Shown here: positions 57,901-64,000 of the stretch, piece by piece
Layout: every line of letters starts with the position of its first letter
Numbering within the stretch: position 1 is the first letter of the stretch
NCBI RefSeq assembly: GCF_040115645.1
Contig: NC_089559.1
Span: forward strand, 992,001-1,056,000
Source of the DNA: Euwallacea fornicatus
Lineage: Eukaryota; Arthropoda; Insecta; Coleoptera; Curculionidae
Length of the DNA: 64,000 nt
Direction of reading: 5' to 3'
The notes under the pieces: model-generated
What the model saw: only the letters and a program-made list of their open reading frames with translations
Told to the model about the DNA's origin: nothing
The model's database searches: none
Translations under genes and position numbers: made by a program

Positions 57901-60115
57901 GGAAGATGCCTCAGAGGAGGGACTGAAAGGCGATGACTCCTCCAGCCAATCGACAAAAGGAGAGATCGAGGTGGCAATTTTGCCCAAGAAACATTGACGT
58001 CGAACTCAACACCAGCTGCTACAAGTGTAAGAAATTTGTCTCCAGAAAACATCAAAGCATCTCCATTATATGCAAATAGTGTAATTAAAATTTTCAAGCC
58101 TCTGTATTTTAATGATAATTTCTCAATACATAACGTTTCAAAATATTTTATAATTTATTGAACATAATTTCCTTTATTTGTAGCACTCATTTATTATTAT
58201 ATTTATTAACAATAATTGGGAAATAAAGGGGTAGAGTACGTACGCAGGGAGTGGGGTCCCTCACGAACCTCAACGACCCCACTCGGCACGTTGTGCACAA
58301 TTTTACACACGCCATTCGGAGGGTTAATGTGAAACAAAATTGTTTCCAAAGATTTCGTTACATCTTTCCGACATATCAAGCATTTCGTGAAATTTTACGA
58401 AATCATCTCTCTTTTTCCAGAATCGGCAATGAATCATCCTGAATGGTGCACTTTGGCGTACTGGGAACATCAACATCGTGTAGGGCCATTGTTTCCTGTG
58501 GAACCTAACTATGTGAATGTGTTTGGTTCCGTACCGTATGGTCTCGATGGGCTGAGTCTGGAAGCGCTCGGTCTGCAGAGCGCAATGCAATGCGAAGCTA
58601 GTCAGAAAACTAGGAATAAAATAAAACTAGGTAGGAACGCTAGAGCAGCCATTTCGATGTTGAATTTTAATTTGAGATGACAGTCAAAATGTGACGCTTG
58701 ACAGTGATGGCAAGTGCAAGCGTCACGTGCCATCATTTTGATGGGAAAACGGTTTATTACGATTTCCGAAATAGCGTGCGAGACCGCCATATTGGCATTA
58801 GGGATGAAAGTTGACCGATACTACTTCTATATTTCATCTATGTGACGAAACAGTGTCAGAACAAGCTTCCTTTTCACTCGAATATATATTTTTTCAATGT
58901 TTACTTTTCTATTATATAAGCACTGAAAATTGTTTATATTAATACTAAATAATCCCATCCCCCATAAACTTCTGATTTAATTTAAAAAAATCCTGAATTT
59001 GACAGCTTGTCTAAGTTGTCACGCAATGATTAAATTCGGAACTGATCCATTTTGAGCATAAATTTAAAGATTTTTATATGTTCCCTATACCTGGCACGCC
59101 GCTGATTATTAAGTTATCCAAATTGAATTTTTTTCTAATTTTACCAATATAAATTGGCAAACCTTTAATCTCGGATAAAAATCAGTGCCGGAATATATAT
59201 TTTTTATTTATACTTTTTTTTAAAGATTTGAAATAAATCTAGGAAACTTGTAAATAATTACAATAAATATTTGTAATTATTATTGTAAATATAAAAATAC
59301 ACCTGTATAACCTGGTATGCCTCCATTGTTTAGTTGACAAAAACTGCCAATTTTTATCATTTTAAATGACATTAGTGCTTTCTACTTCAACAAAACCAGT
59401 GGCGAGACAGGTGTCTTTTAATCTAATATATTTTTCGCATTGTGCTCGATTTTAACGAATAGAAATTTTGAAATTTTTTGACCTACCGTGAACAGAAGTT
59501 TTATAGTATGCTGAACAAATCTGAATTTTCATAATTTTGAAGTAAACTCAATTAACCGAAACCGATGAAAATCCTGTTTTCTAATTTTGAAGAAATCCGC
59601 ACAGATATTTTGACGTAACCTGAAGTAACCAGAACAGCACTGTTGTAGTATCTGGAACTGGTGTGATATTTTGTTTTAAAACTCGTAAATATTGAGTTTT
59701 GATTTTAATTCCAGGAATAACTTTAACCCGTGACGTCGACGGCTTCGTATGGCTGTACAACCGGTCTGAACAGCCGGTTTTCGCCGATTCGCTGTACCTG
59801 AAGGGCGGCTGTGACGACCGGTACGGATGGCCAACCCGGATACCACCTGATCACTGTTTGTGCGTACATGCACCCGGTAACCCCCAAACGTTCGGTTGGG
59901 ACAAACTTATGCCAGGGGGTTTCCCCAAGGGTCCGGCTCCTGATCCAAATTCCGTGAGGTGAGAATCAATCCCCCTAGCCCCAAGGTCCCAATAATTGAC
60001 CTAGTGTGTCTCTTTCAGGATCAGTTTCGTTAAGGGTTGGGGAGGGCGCTATTCGAGGCGCGACATCATCTCCTGTCCCTGCTGGCTAGAAATCCTGTTG
60101 GCCCCCTGCAGGTAG
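26243..60115 (+). CDS. Dad: Inhibitory Smad (Dad / SMAD6-SMAD7 type)
   Basis: Antagonist of BMP/Dpp signalling that binds type I receptors or Smads and recruits Smurf ubiquitin ligases. Exons: 26243(or 26249)-26401, 28746-28983, 35546-35599, 40482-40547, 58421-58630, 59715-59958, 60019-60115. Phases (0,1,1,1,1,2) all match, giving about 355 residues. The N-terminus MFRRSRTTNLTRKLLRKR resembles the recalled start of vertebrate SMAD6/7, favouring the ATG at 26249. The MH1-like region has LLCQFWRWPEVRC and CCNPFHWSRIC. The linker exon has the Smurf-binding PPPPYS. MH2 starts at WCTLAYWEHQHRVG and includes TRDVDGFVWLYNRS, the L3-loop region FVKGWGGRYSRRD and the end CPCWLEILL. There is no C-terminal SSxS, as expected for an inhibitory Smad. 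An open frame upstream in exon 1 begins with GTG and is not the start. The intron before MH2 is 17.9 kb. GGCGCC sites through the locus suggest feedback control by Mad/Brinker. Confidence 0.95.
26402..28745. other. Dad intron 1, mostly a degenerate tandem array
   Basis: The intron begins GTGAGAAA and ends TTGTAG. Its central part (about 26690-27920) is a diverged tandem array described separately. The rest is AT-rich with no feature I can name. Confidence 0.7.
26690..27920. repeat. Degenerate tandem repeat, about 7 units of about 180 bp
   Basis: A recurring block reads roughly CTACGCCACTACTTCTTGACC, then AATTAAATTGAAATTTTACTG, then a TTTATACCCAAT-like stretch and a TCTTCCCAAAATTCATTGG-like stretch. 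Recognisable copies of the 'gcc-act' core fall near 26745, 26939, 27123, 27296, 27486, 27662 and 27830, spacings of about 168-194 bp. Copies are strongly diverged, so the array is old. No reading frame is shared among units. Confidence 0.6.
28984..35545. other. Dad intron 2
   Basis: 6.6 kb with no exon seen. GGCGCC sites occur at 30719, 30892, 33388, 33686, 33719 and 34217, and a GC-rich patch at about 30600-31060. A CCGGGTGTCCCAC end-like sequence near 31311 resembles one terminus of a mobile element, but no partner was found. A ~180-bp tandem repeat lies at 34468-34930. Confidence 0.5.
34468..34930. repeat. Degenerate tandem repeat, about 3 units of about 180 bp
   Basis: The phrase GATGAAATTTCRTGGT recurs at about 34524, 34703 and (degenerate, GAACGAAGTTTCAAGG) 34887, spacings of 179 and 184 bp. 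Between copies GGGCGATTTAAYYACCAA and CTTGAAAATKTTGTT recur in the same order. The unit length equals that of the intron 1 array; whether the two are related needs an alignment. Confidence 0.6.
37525..37580 (+). promoter_or_regulatory. Promoter-like TATAAATA with GC-rich flank in Dad intron 3
   Basis: CTATAAATAGAAAGATGGCGG follows the GGCGCCTGGCGG patch. TATAAATAG is a strong TATA-box match, and a CAGAC/GACGCC cluster follows directly. No coding exon consistent with Dad begins right after it, so this could be an alternative promoter, an enhancer, or chance. Confidence 0.35.
38870..39390. repeat. Degenerate local repeat region rich in AGATCTAG
   Basis: Blocks such as GCAAACTCTGCAGAAATCAA and AAAACTCGGCGAGAAATCAA, each followed by AAGATCTAG, recur with spacings of about 160-210 bp. 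ATATGCCTATATGGAAAACTC and ACATGGCTACATGGCAAACTC form another pair about 210 bp apart. The repeat explains the long minus-strand open frame, which has no recognisable domain. Confidence 0.4.
42816..42946. repeat. (TA)n microsatellite
   Basis: About 130 bp made almost only of TA, with a few interruptions such as ATAATGTATATAAATATAAT. The right portion (TATATAGAATATAC...) forms a small palindrome around TAGAATATACATATATATTC. It is simple sequence. Confidence 0.9.
43834..45297. mobile_element. Foldback/MITE element with about 200-bp inverted ends, interrupted
   Basis: The left arm (about 43834-44035) and the right arm (about 45085-45297) are imperfect inverted copies. Matching landmarks are ACAAGGTGTTGCACATT versus inverted ACAGAGTGCTGCAAATT, and CTTGACATATTTTTAATGAA with GTAGTGATGCGCAG versus their inverted forms near 45100-45160. 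TATA flanks both ends. No coding capacity is seen. A second element is inserted inside it. Confidence 0.65.
44057..44749. mobile_element. Inner MITE nested in the 43834-45297 element
   Basis: Flanked by TA on both sides. The left end CAGGGTGTTTAAGGAAAGCG and the right end, read inverted, ACGGGGTGTTTAAAAAAGTACG begin arms of roughly 150 bp that share GGGTGATTYCTCA and CGGAAATGTA in the same order. It is AT-rich inside with no coding frame. Confidence 0.65.
45680..46060. repeat. Left block of the dispersed GATTTAAGCATT repeat field
   Basis: Contains inverted AATGCTTAAATC (45926-45937) and several related phrases (TTTAAACCGGGCAATAAC, AATCCGGTAGCC). Similar blocks occur at 49140-49330 and 52370-52930. 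The intervening DNA is occupied by transposons. Confidence 0.4.
46516..47519 (-). pseudogene. Tc1 transposase pseudogene
   Basis: DNA-cutting and joining enzyme of the surrounding element, no longer functional. The N-terminal helix-turn-helix (LPEELKQRVVQLFKQGHKQC) is followed by a TGA where the family has an Arg codon, a CpG-decay type change. A second stop (TAA) lies near LIS, and a frameshift separates the first catalytic half from the QQDDDPKHAS half. The DDE triad positions themselves are still readable. Confidence 0.88.
47600..48060 (-). mobile_element. Non-LTR retrotransposon reverse-transcriptase fragment nested in the Tc1 element
   Basis: Minus strand 48058-47789 encodes about 89 residues resembling the C-terminal part of Jockey/CR1-type reverse transcriptases (YKSICRLLLDYGHMI, then IALRLITKIRHPDNP). 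It sits between the Tc1 5' terminus and the transposase start, so it arrived inside the Tc1 copy or was carried with it. The left junction is a 26-bp perfect palindrome of AT-rich sequence (47568-47593). No poly-A end was found. The family assignment is from motif feel only. Confidence 0.55.
49140..49330. repeat. Middle block of the GATTTAAGCATT repeat field
   Basis: Contains CATTTAAGCATTCG near 49237 and GATTTAAGTGTTGAGC near 49317. It is directly followed by a transposon end at 49351. Confidence 0.4.
49351..50490. mobile_element. Deleted transposon copy, family 1 (long inverted ends, HTH remnant)
   Basis: Ends are CCGTGTGATTCAAGA (left, after TA 49349-49350) and, inverted, CCGGGTGATTCAAGA (right). 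Arms of about 200 bp include the sub-palindrome CTTCCGGTTCAACCGGAA. Minus strand 49883-49539 encodes an HTH-type transposase N-terminus (ARLYAESFPLRNHPGRHYFR). It lies near the wrong end and inverted relative to the related copy at 54876-56841, so this copy is internally rearranged and non-autonomous. Confidence 0.7.
50497..52336 (+). mobile_element. Inactivated mariner-type transposon with about 260-bp inverted ends
   Basis: Ends are CAGTATGGTGCAAATGTATG and, inverted, CAGTACGGTGCAAATGTATG, flanked by TA (50495-50496, 52337-52338). The arms extend about 250-270 bp; CTAAAACGAACGACA, AAGGGACCTCATYCTAGTAAG and ATTCAGCA recur inverted. The transposase on the plus strand runs from about 51008 to 52060 with an HTH region and VNVWAEIINRQ, GAQYLQFLQGYLLP and QDGAPSRCAV. 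The usual FSDEA catalytic motif reads FSVEA, losing the first Asp, and stops interrupt the frame. It lies 6 bp from the neighbouring element's end. Confidence 0.8.
51008..52063 (+). pseudogene. Mariner-type transposase pseudogene
   Basis: Broken transposase of the surrounding element. Intact frame 51008 to about 51430 encodes the HTH segments (QSTISKLEEKFRDTGHIKDL, then EREKWHPHKVHLVQGLLKDD). A frame change follows in a T-rich run near 51430, then an in-frame TAA near 51546, then the 51550-51774 catalytic segment. The first catalytic Asp is replaced by Val (FSVEA). The C-terminal part around 51775-52060 is degraded but keeps WPPRSPDLT-like spacing. Confidence 0.75.
52370..52930. repeat. Right block of the GATTTAAGCATT repeat field
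   Basis: GATTTAAGCATT or a one-mismatch form occurs near 52442, 52601, 52785 and 52906. Related phrases (GATTCAATTTTAGACC, TCGATTTAAACTGCG) fill the gaps. Spacing is irregular (about 116-188 bp). Confidence 0.5.
54876..56841 (-). mobile_element. Foldback-type transposon, family 1, with duplicated inverted 5' ends
   Basis: Flanked by TA (54874-54875, 56842-56843). Ends are CCGGGCGATTC and, inverted, CCGAGTAATTC. The right half carries a decayed transposase on the minus strand: HTH 56557-56375 (KFPLRNHPDHNYFLKLVNK), a second segment 56445-56215, then GPIRWP and EELVQKIHGVINNITP to about 55440. The left end instead repeats the same 5' region as an inverted copy (55150-55407, plus strand, WFPLRDHPARRNSQKLVNKI), so the arms are about 500 bp and both point inward. 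No intact transposase remains. Confidence 0.75.
56921..57510. mobile_element. Inverted-repeat element with about 170-bp arms
   Basis: The left arm (about 56921-57088) and the right arm (about 57340-57510) are inverted copies. The inner 50 bp are nearly perfect, sharing CTTGCAATACCGCCCTGATA and TTTTCTAAAATCTG-like sequence. The outer parts share GGCAAAATTGTATKAGACTT. The spacer of about 250 bp is AT-rich and non-coding. No clear target duplication was found. Confidence 0.65.
57520..57997 (+). pseudogene. Unclassified degraded open reading frame
   Basis: A GC-richer stretch with an unusual run of coding-like sequence inside Dad intron 4. The first part (57520-57795) reads ...TKRGSSVEEPKVRCGSRDHN..., then ITELRCFHEMAVKKIMDWTL before a stop; it has no convincing ATG (it opens with TTG). 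A second frame (57809-57997) is acidic. A third frame near 57990-58080 reads TSCYKCKKFVSRKH, zinc-knuckle-like. Frame changes suggest a decayed gene or mobile-element protein. I do not recognise the family. Confidence 0.3.
58631..59714. other. Dad intron 5
   Basis: 1.1 kb of AT-rich sequence between the first two MH2 exons. It starts GTAGGAAC and ends ATTCCAG. Nothing else was recognised in it. Confidence 0.7.
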
Positions 60116-63094
60116 TACAACCACTTGTCTAGCAACTTTCAAACATTCTGCTGCTGCGCACCAAAAGCGAGACAGGTTCTACGCGATATGTGTGATAAAG
60201 ACAAAGACGCGAATAATTAGTTTTAGACTATGATTGGTAATTTAGGGTGGCTTTGGGAGCGAGCACCCTCATCATTTTGCCGTTTATAATTTATTTTCCT
60301 GATGAGAGAAGAGGTTATGGTGCTCGTTCCCCGGATGAGATTGCAATAAGCCAGTGCACAAAAAAGGCTGAATAATTATTAATTTTAAGGAAAATGAATG
60401 TCTAAGTCCGTCCCTGTTTGGTTTTTCTATTTTTGTATTGTAAAGTGTCCAGTCTCAAGGAGGAAGACCGAGGCATTGTTACTCTTATCACAGTGTTAAA
60501 CACTGAGAGACTGCTGGAAACAAAGTAATTTAGGAGCCTGAAAAAATGTCTATTATAAAACGTTGCCTTATGCTACATCTACTTAATAGTGAGATGTACT
60601 TTTAAGGTTAAGTAGAGTGGTGCTTAAAAAAATACTATACAGATGTCTATTTTCCTAGGAAGGGACCAGAATCCTTGAATTTTCAGTCATTAAGAAAGTT
60701 TATTTGGTTTTTCTGTTCTGCCTGTGATTTTTTTATAACCTACAGTCTTGATGATATATATATGTATATATATATCCCCCCCAAAAAAACACCGGCAGAA
60801 ATCCAGGACATTTTCGAAAAAAACTTGTACTTATTATAATTTCTTTGCGTCATTCATTTTACTTTAGAAGAATTTTTAAAACTAAATTACATACTAGTCA
60901 TTGATATGTCCGCTTTAAATATATAATATACGATAGGTCCACGTAAAACGCAGTCATCTCTAGTGCCTTCGAAGTGAACTACAGCAAATATTTATGAATC
61001 AAATTATTGCCTAAAATAACGTGTAAGCTTTAGGAAAACGGTCTTGTTTCTCGTACAATTCCAATTCGTGCTATTTTTCCATATTCATTGGAACTTGCAA
61101 CGATCTTTTTTACCTGACAATCCTTATTGTCAACAAGCAAGTTCCAATTATTATTGGGGATTTCGACCGAATTAAGTCCTATTGTGCAAGAAAGGCTTAA
61201 GCTATATTCAACTTGAGCTTTAGTTACCTTGACTCCTCCCATGAGGATAATGTTGCTAGCACAAATCAGTTCATTTAAGAGAAATACATTCCTTATGAGA
61301 GAACCCGAATTACTTAAAGCTTAAGTTGAGCATAGCTTAAGTCTTACTTCTACAGTCAGGCCTTAACCATCTGAGCAAATTGGTAAGGACGAAGTTACGA
61401 AATGTATTTGTAAATATCTGTACCTAGTACCTACCGATGCCTTTATAGCAACGAAGATATTTTGGGGCAAATTGTCCCACTATTTGAGTATACAAAATAA
61501 AATTTACTTAATACGAAATTTTGTTTTTTAAATCCTTCAATTCCCTAAGTTAATAATTCCTACGGAACTTCAGGAAATTGCCTTCTGCGATGTGTTACTC
61601 AAGTAATGTAAGATCATAATGAAATGTTGAGAAAAAAAGTAGAAACCAAAAATTCAAAATATCCATAATCTACGTTCTTTACCCCAGTGCCGATACGCAA
61701 ATCAAACCACGTTAAAGCTCCTCCTGATCACTCCATTGACATTGAACAGGAAGTCTGTATTCCGGAAAGACGTGGGTGATCAAGTGAAGAATTTTTTTAC
61801 TCCTTTTTTAATTAACCATGTCTGAGAATATTCCGTTTCATAATTCGGAAAGTCGAGATGACTTTTGAAGATATTCGAAAAAAAAACTGATATTTTTGAA
61901 AAACAATTTTGTTTTTTCCCTAGTTTATCCAGTGAGGTAATTCAAAATGATTAGCATTTCTCGATCATTGCAATTTTTCCTCGTCTACAACGTGGCGAAG
62001 TCATATTCGAAACTAGACGATTCGATTCTGTCTGTGATTCTGAATTTTTTTTTCATACCCACGCTATGTTGATTTTTCTACATAAAATTTGACAATGTTG
62101 AACGATGTCGCACAAATCTGATTCGTATCAGGAAGAATTTGATAAGAAAAGGACAAAAAATCAGGAAAAAAGCCCGCCTTCGCCCCAGTGAATTTTGACA
62201 ATTCCTCAGGTTTGACAATCGTGCTACGTATATTATTATCTCCCTTGGCCTTTGATAGCTCGTAGAGATTTCTTTTAAAAATTGTAATTTGGAACGATAT
62301 TGTAAAAGTCATGGTCATACTAAGAGCGGTTTGAAAAAAACCGGCGTCAAAAATGCATGCTGGGTTTAAGAAGTACGGCACGTCACTGTCTGTCTTAAGG
62401 TTCCAAAGTTCATAAAGACTCTTGTATGCATATTGGACAGTTTCAAACTTAACCGATTTCCTCAAATATAAATCAGTGGCGGAGCCGTCCCTCATTGGAA
62501 TGAAAATAAGAGAATGAATTTGACAGGAAATACTCGAAAAGAGGGGACAAATTGGCAACATCGCGGCTATTTTCGAAAATGGTTGTCGCTTTTTGACAGC
62601 GCTCGCACGCTACCAGCGTTAACACGGTGGGACAGTGTTGCCGGATGCGGCAAAAAATTAAGAAGTTTGGGTATTTTTTTCTTTCAGATCCAAGATGTAT
62701 TACAAGATGTGTCTCCACATTACAGCCTTTGTACTAAAATAAACCAATTTCATTTTAATCTAACTATATCATCAACGCGTTGACCCATCGCACAACCTCT
62801 TGGCTTACTCTGCTTCGACCGTTCTCGCGGATTTCCGGGGAAAAAAATTAGTGAAAGCCGACGATTGAACGATTATCAACCGCTTCATGCCCACCACACT
62901 TTGCGTCACTCATTCTGTAAACTCTGTGTTTGTTATTACATATTAGCGTTAGTCAGCGTGAAGCGTAGCGTCGACCCATGTAGCACCGTTATTCCACCAA
63001 GCTTATGTGGCTGTTTCAGGCGATTTCGACCGAGTTTCCAGGATAATTCCCGTGGTATAAGCTGCGCAGGAAGGAGACGAGTTTGCGCATCATC
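60116..63094. other. Dad 3' UTR and intergenic region before xylulokinase
   Basis: No exon recognised on either strand. The left part is presumably a long Dad 3' UTR. A 165-codon minus-strand frame (62561-62064) has no recognisable domain. CAGTGGCGGAGCCG near 62474 and, inverted, CAGTGACGTGCCG near 62391 look like ends of small mobile elements. A GC-containing region shortly before 63095 probably holds the xylulokinase promoter. Confidence 0.4.
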
Positions 63095-63891
63095 ATGACA
63101 GAGGAACGTAGCTTTTTGGGAATTGACTTAAGCACCCAACAGGTGAGAAAACACGCTAAATGAGTCATTTTAATAGATGCAGCAATAATTGGTCTTGCGG
63201 TTATCGATAAAATGCGAGACCGCTCTTGATCTTGTGGGTCGATATTTCTTTGCGCGTGTCGCCAAAACATTTTATATGGAGTTTTCTATGGTTTCAAAAC
63301 AGAGTTATAAGGATTTATCTGCTCATTCGACTTATACGTGTAGATAAGAAAAATGTAAAACAAACATAATTTCGCCAATGTAAACTATACAGGATGATAG
63401 AAGAGGCAAAGTGGCAATAATGAAGAAGTACTAAATAAACTGAGAAAAAAGTGAGAAGTTTTTTTACCAAAGTTTCAGTTTTTTCCTGTATCTCAGGAAG
63501 CCATAGGAATTTTTCAAATTTCCAAACGGCAAACCATTGAACTCTAAACTGCGCACCTTTGCTCTAATTTAACCACCCTCGCGTCTATTATGATCATCGA
63601 GATCCTAATGGTTGAGCTCGAACGACGGCCACCCTGTGTACAGGTTGAGAAAGTACACTTTCAACAGCATCAACCCTATCGATCAATTACACATTTTTCA
63701 AGCTTTTGCAAAAATATTATAGTTTACACGCTGTGACAAATTTTCCTGTTTCTTTCAGCTCAAAGCGGCCATTGTCAATGATAACTTGGAAATTCTCCAT
63801 GAAGCTTCCGTAATTTTCGAAACTGATCTACCGGAATTCCGATCTCAAGGTGGAGCTGTGATAGATAAATATGACCCCAACTATATTACCG
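63095..63891 (+). CDS. XYLB: Xylulokinase (XYLB type), first two exons only
   Basis: FGGY-family sugar kinase that phosphorylates D-xylulose with ATP in the glucuronate-xylulose pathway. Exon 1 (63095-63142) encodes 16 residues, TEERSFLGIDLSTQQ after the Met, containing the N-terminal phosphate-loop motif GIDLSTQ. Exon 2 (63759-63891) follows in phase 0 with LKAAIVNDNLEILHEA and the conserved DLPEFRSQGG. The donor after exon 2 is GTAAATTG. The gene runs off the window's right edge; no third exon is visible in the last 109 bases. Confidence 0.88.
63143..63758. other. Xylulokinase intron 1
   Basis: Starts GTGAGAAA and ends CTTTCAG. AT-rich; a minus-strand open frame across exon 1 is a shadow. 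Nothing else recognised. Confidence 0.7.
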
Positions 63892-64000
63892 GTAAATTGT
63901 AATTGATATTCAATTTTGCAGTGTTCAAAAAACCTACTTGATATCTTTTCTACATAAAGGACCAAAAGTCCCTCATAAACTTGTTAAAAATTGAAGGAAA

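Larger units (their letters stand above)
40548..58420. other. Dad intron 4 (17.9 kb), repeat-rich
   Basis: The largest intron separates the linker from the MH2 exons. It contains GC-rich islands (41030-41250, 41930-42000, 43120-43230, 54230-54540) with nine GGCGCC sites, an AT microsatellite, nested foldback elements, a Tc1 transposon, three further TA-flanked elements, a field of GATTTAAGCATT repeats and an unclassified degraded open frame. No extra Dad exon was recognised. Confidence 0.6.

Noticed and set aside
62064..62561. 165-codon minus-strand open frame before xylulokinase
   Set aside because: No recognisable motif, no plausible splice partners, and it overlaps possible mobile-element ends. 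Not supported as a gene.
1..64000. CRISPR arrays, rRNA, tRNA or bacterial operon features
   Set aside because: No regularly spaced direct repeats of CRISPR size, no rRNA-like blocks, and no tRNA cloverleaf with recognisable A and B boxes was found by eye; the DNA is clearly eukaryotic.

Overview
The window looks like nuclear DNA of an insect, most plausibly a beetle. It is AT-rich, many introns are only about 48-60 bp, it carries many degraded Tc1/mariner-type elements and MITE-like inverted repeats, and it encodes animal-specific genes: an inhibitory Smad, an ADAMTS protease, syntaxin-18 and NKAP. The order assignment is inference; there are no operons and nothing bacterial.

Layout. 1-3087 is gene-free and holds a small TA-flanked inverted-repeat element. 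3088-9038 (+) is a secreted ADAMTS-type metalloprotease that I assemble from about 24 short exons. 9204-10370 is a dead Tc1-like transposon. 11147-12937 (+) is class III alcohol dehydrogenase/formaldehyde dehydrogenase in 7 exons. 14397-15193 (+) is an RNF5/RNF185-type RING ubiquitin ligase of the ER membrane. 15762-16208 (+) is a two-exon gene for a small membrane protein I do not recognise. 16841-17752 (+) is intron-less syntaxin-18. It converges on a TMEM230 gene (17906-18379, -), which is followed by NKAP (18971-19996, -).

From 26243 to 60115 one gene dominates: an inhibitory Smad (Dad, SMAD6/7 type), split into 7 coding exons by introns of up to 17.9 kb. The MH1 exons, the PPPPY linker exon and the three MH2 exons can all be joined in phase. 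Its introns and 5' flank hold most of the unexplained structure: a roughly 10-fold excess of GGCGCC sites, GC-rich GGCGTC/GACGCC islands, two degenerate tandem arrays with a unit of about 180 bp, a region of dispersed GATTTAAGCATT repeats split by three transposons, nested foldback elements, and a Tc1 copy with a reverse-transcriptase fragment inside it. At the right edge (63095 onward, +) the first two exons of xylulokinase are visible.

The genes do not form a pathway. Syntaxin-18, the RING ligase and TMEM230 all act on intracellular membranes, but their adjacency is probably just gene density. The most interesting biology is the cis-regulatory and repeat landscape of the Dad locus. Exon joins come from reading-frame phase, splice-site sequence and protein-family similarity recalled from knowledge; no transcript or database search was available.
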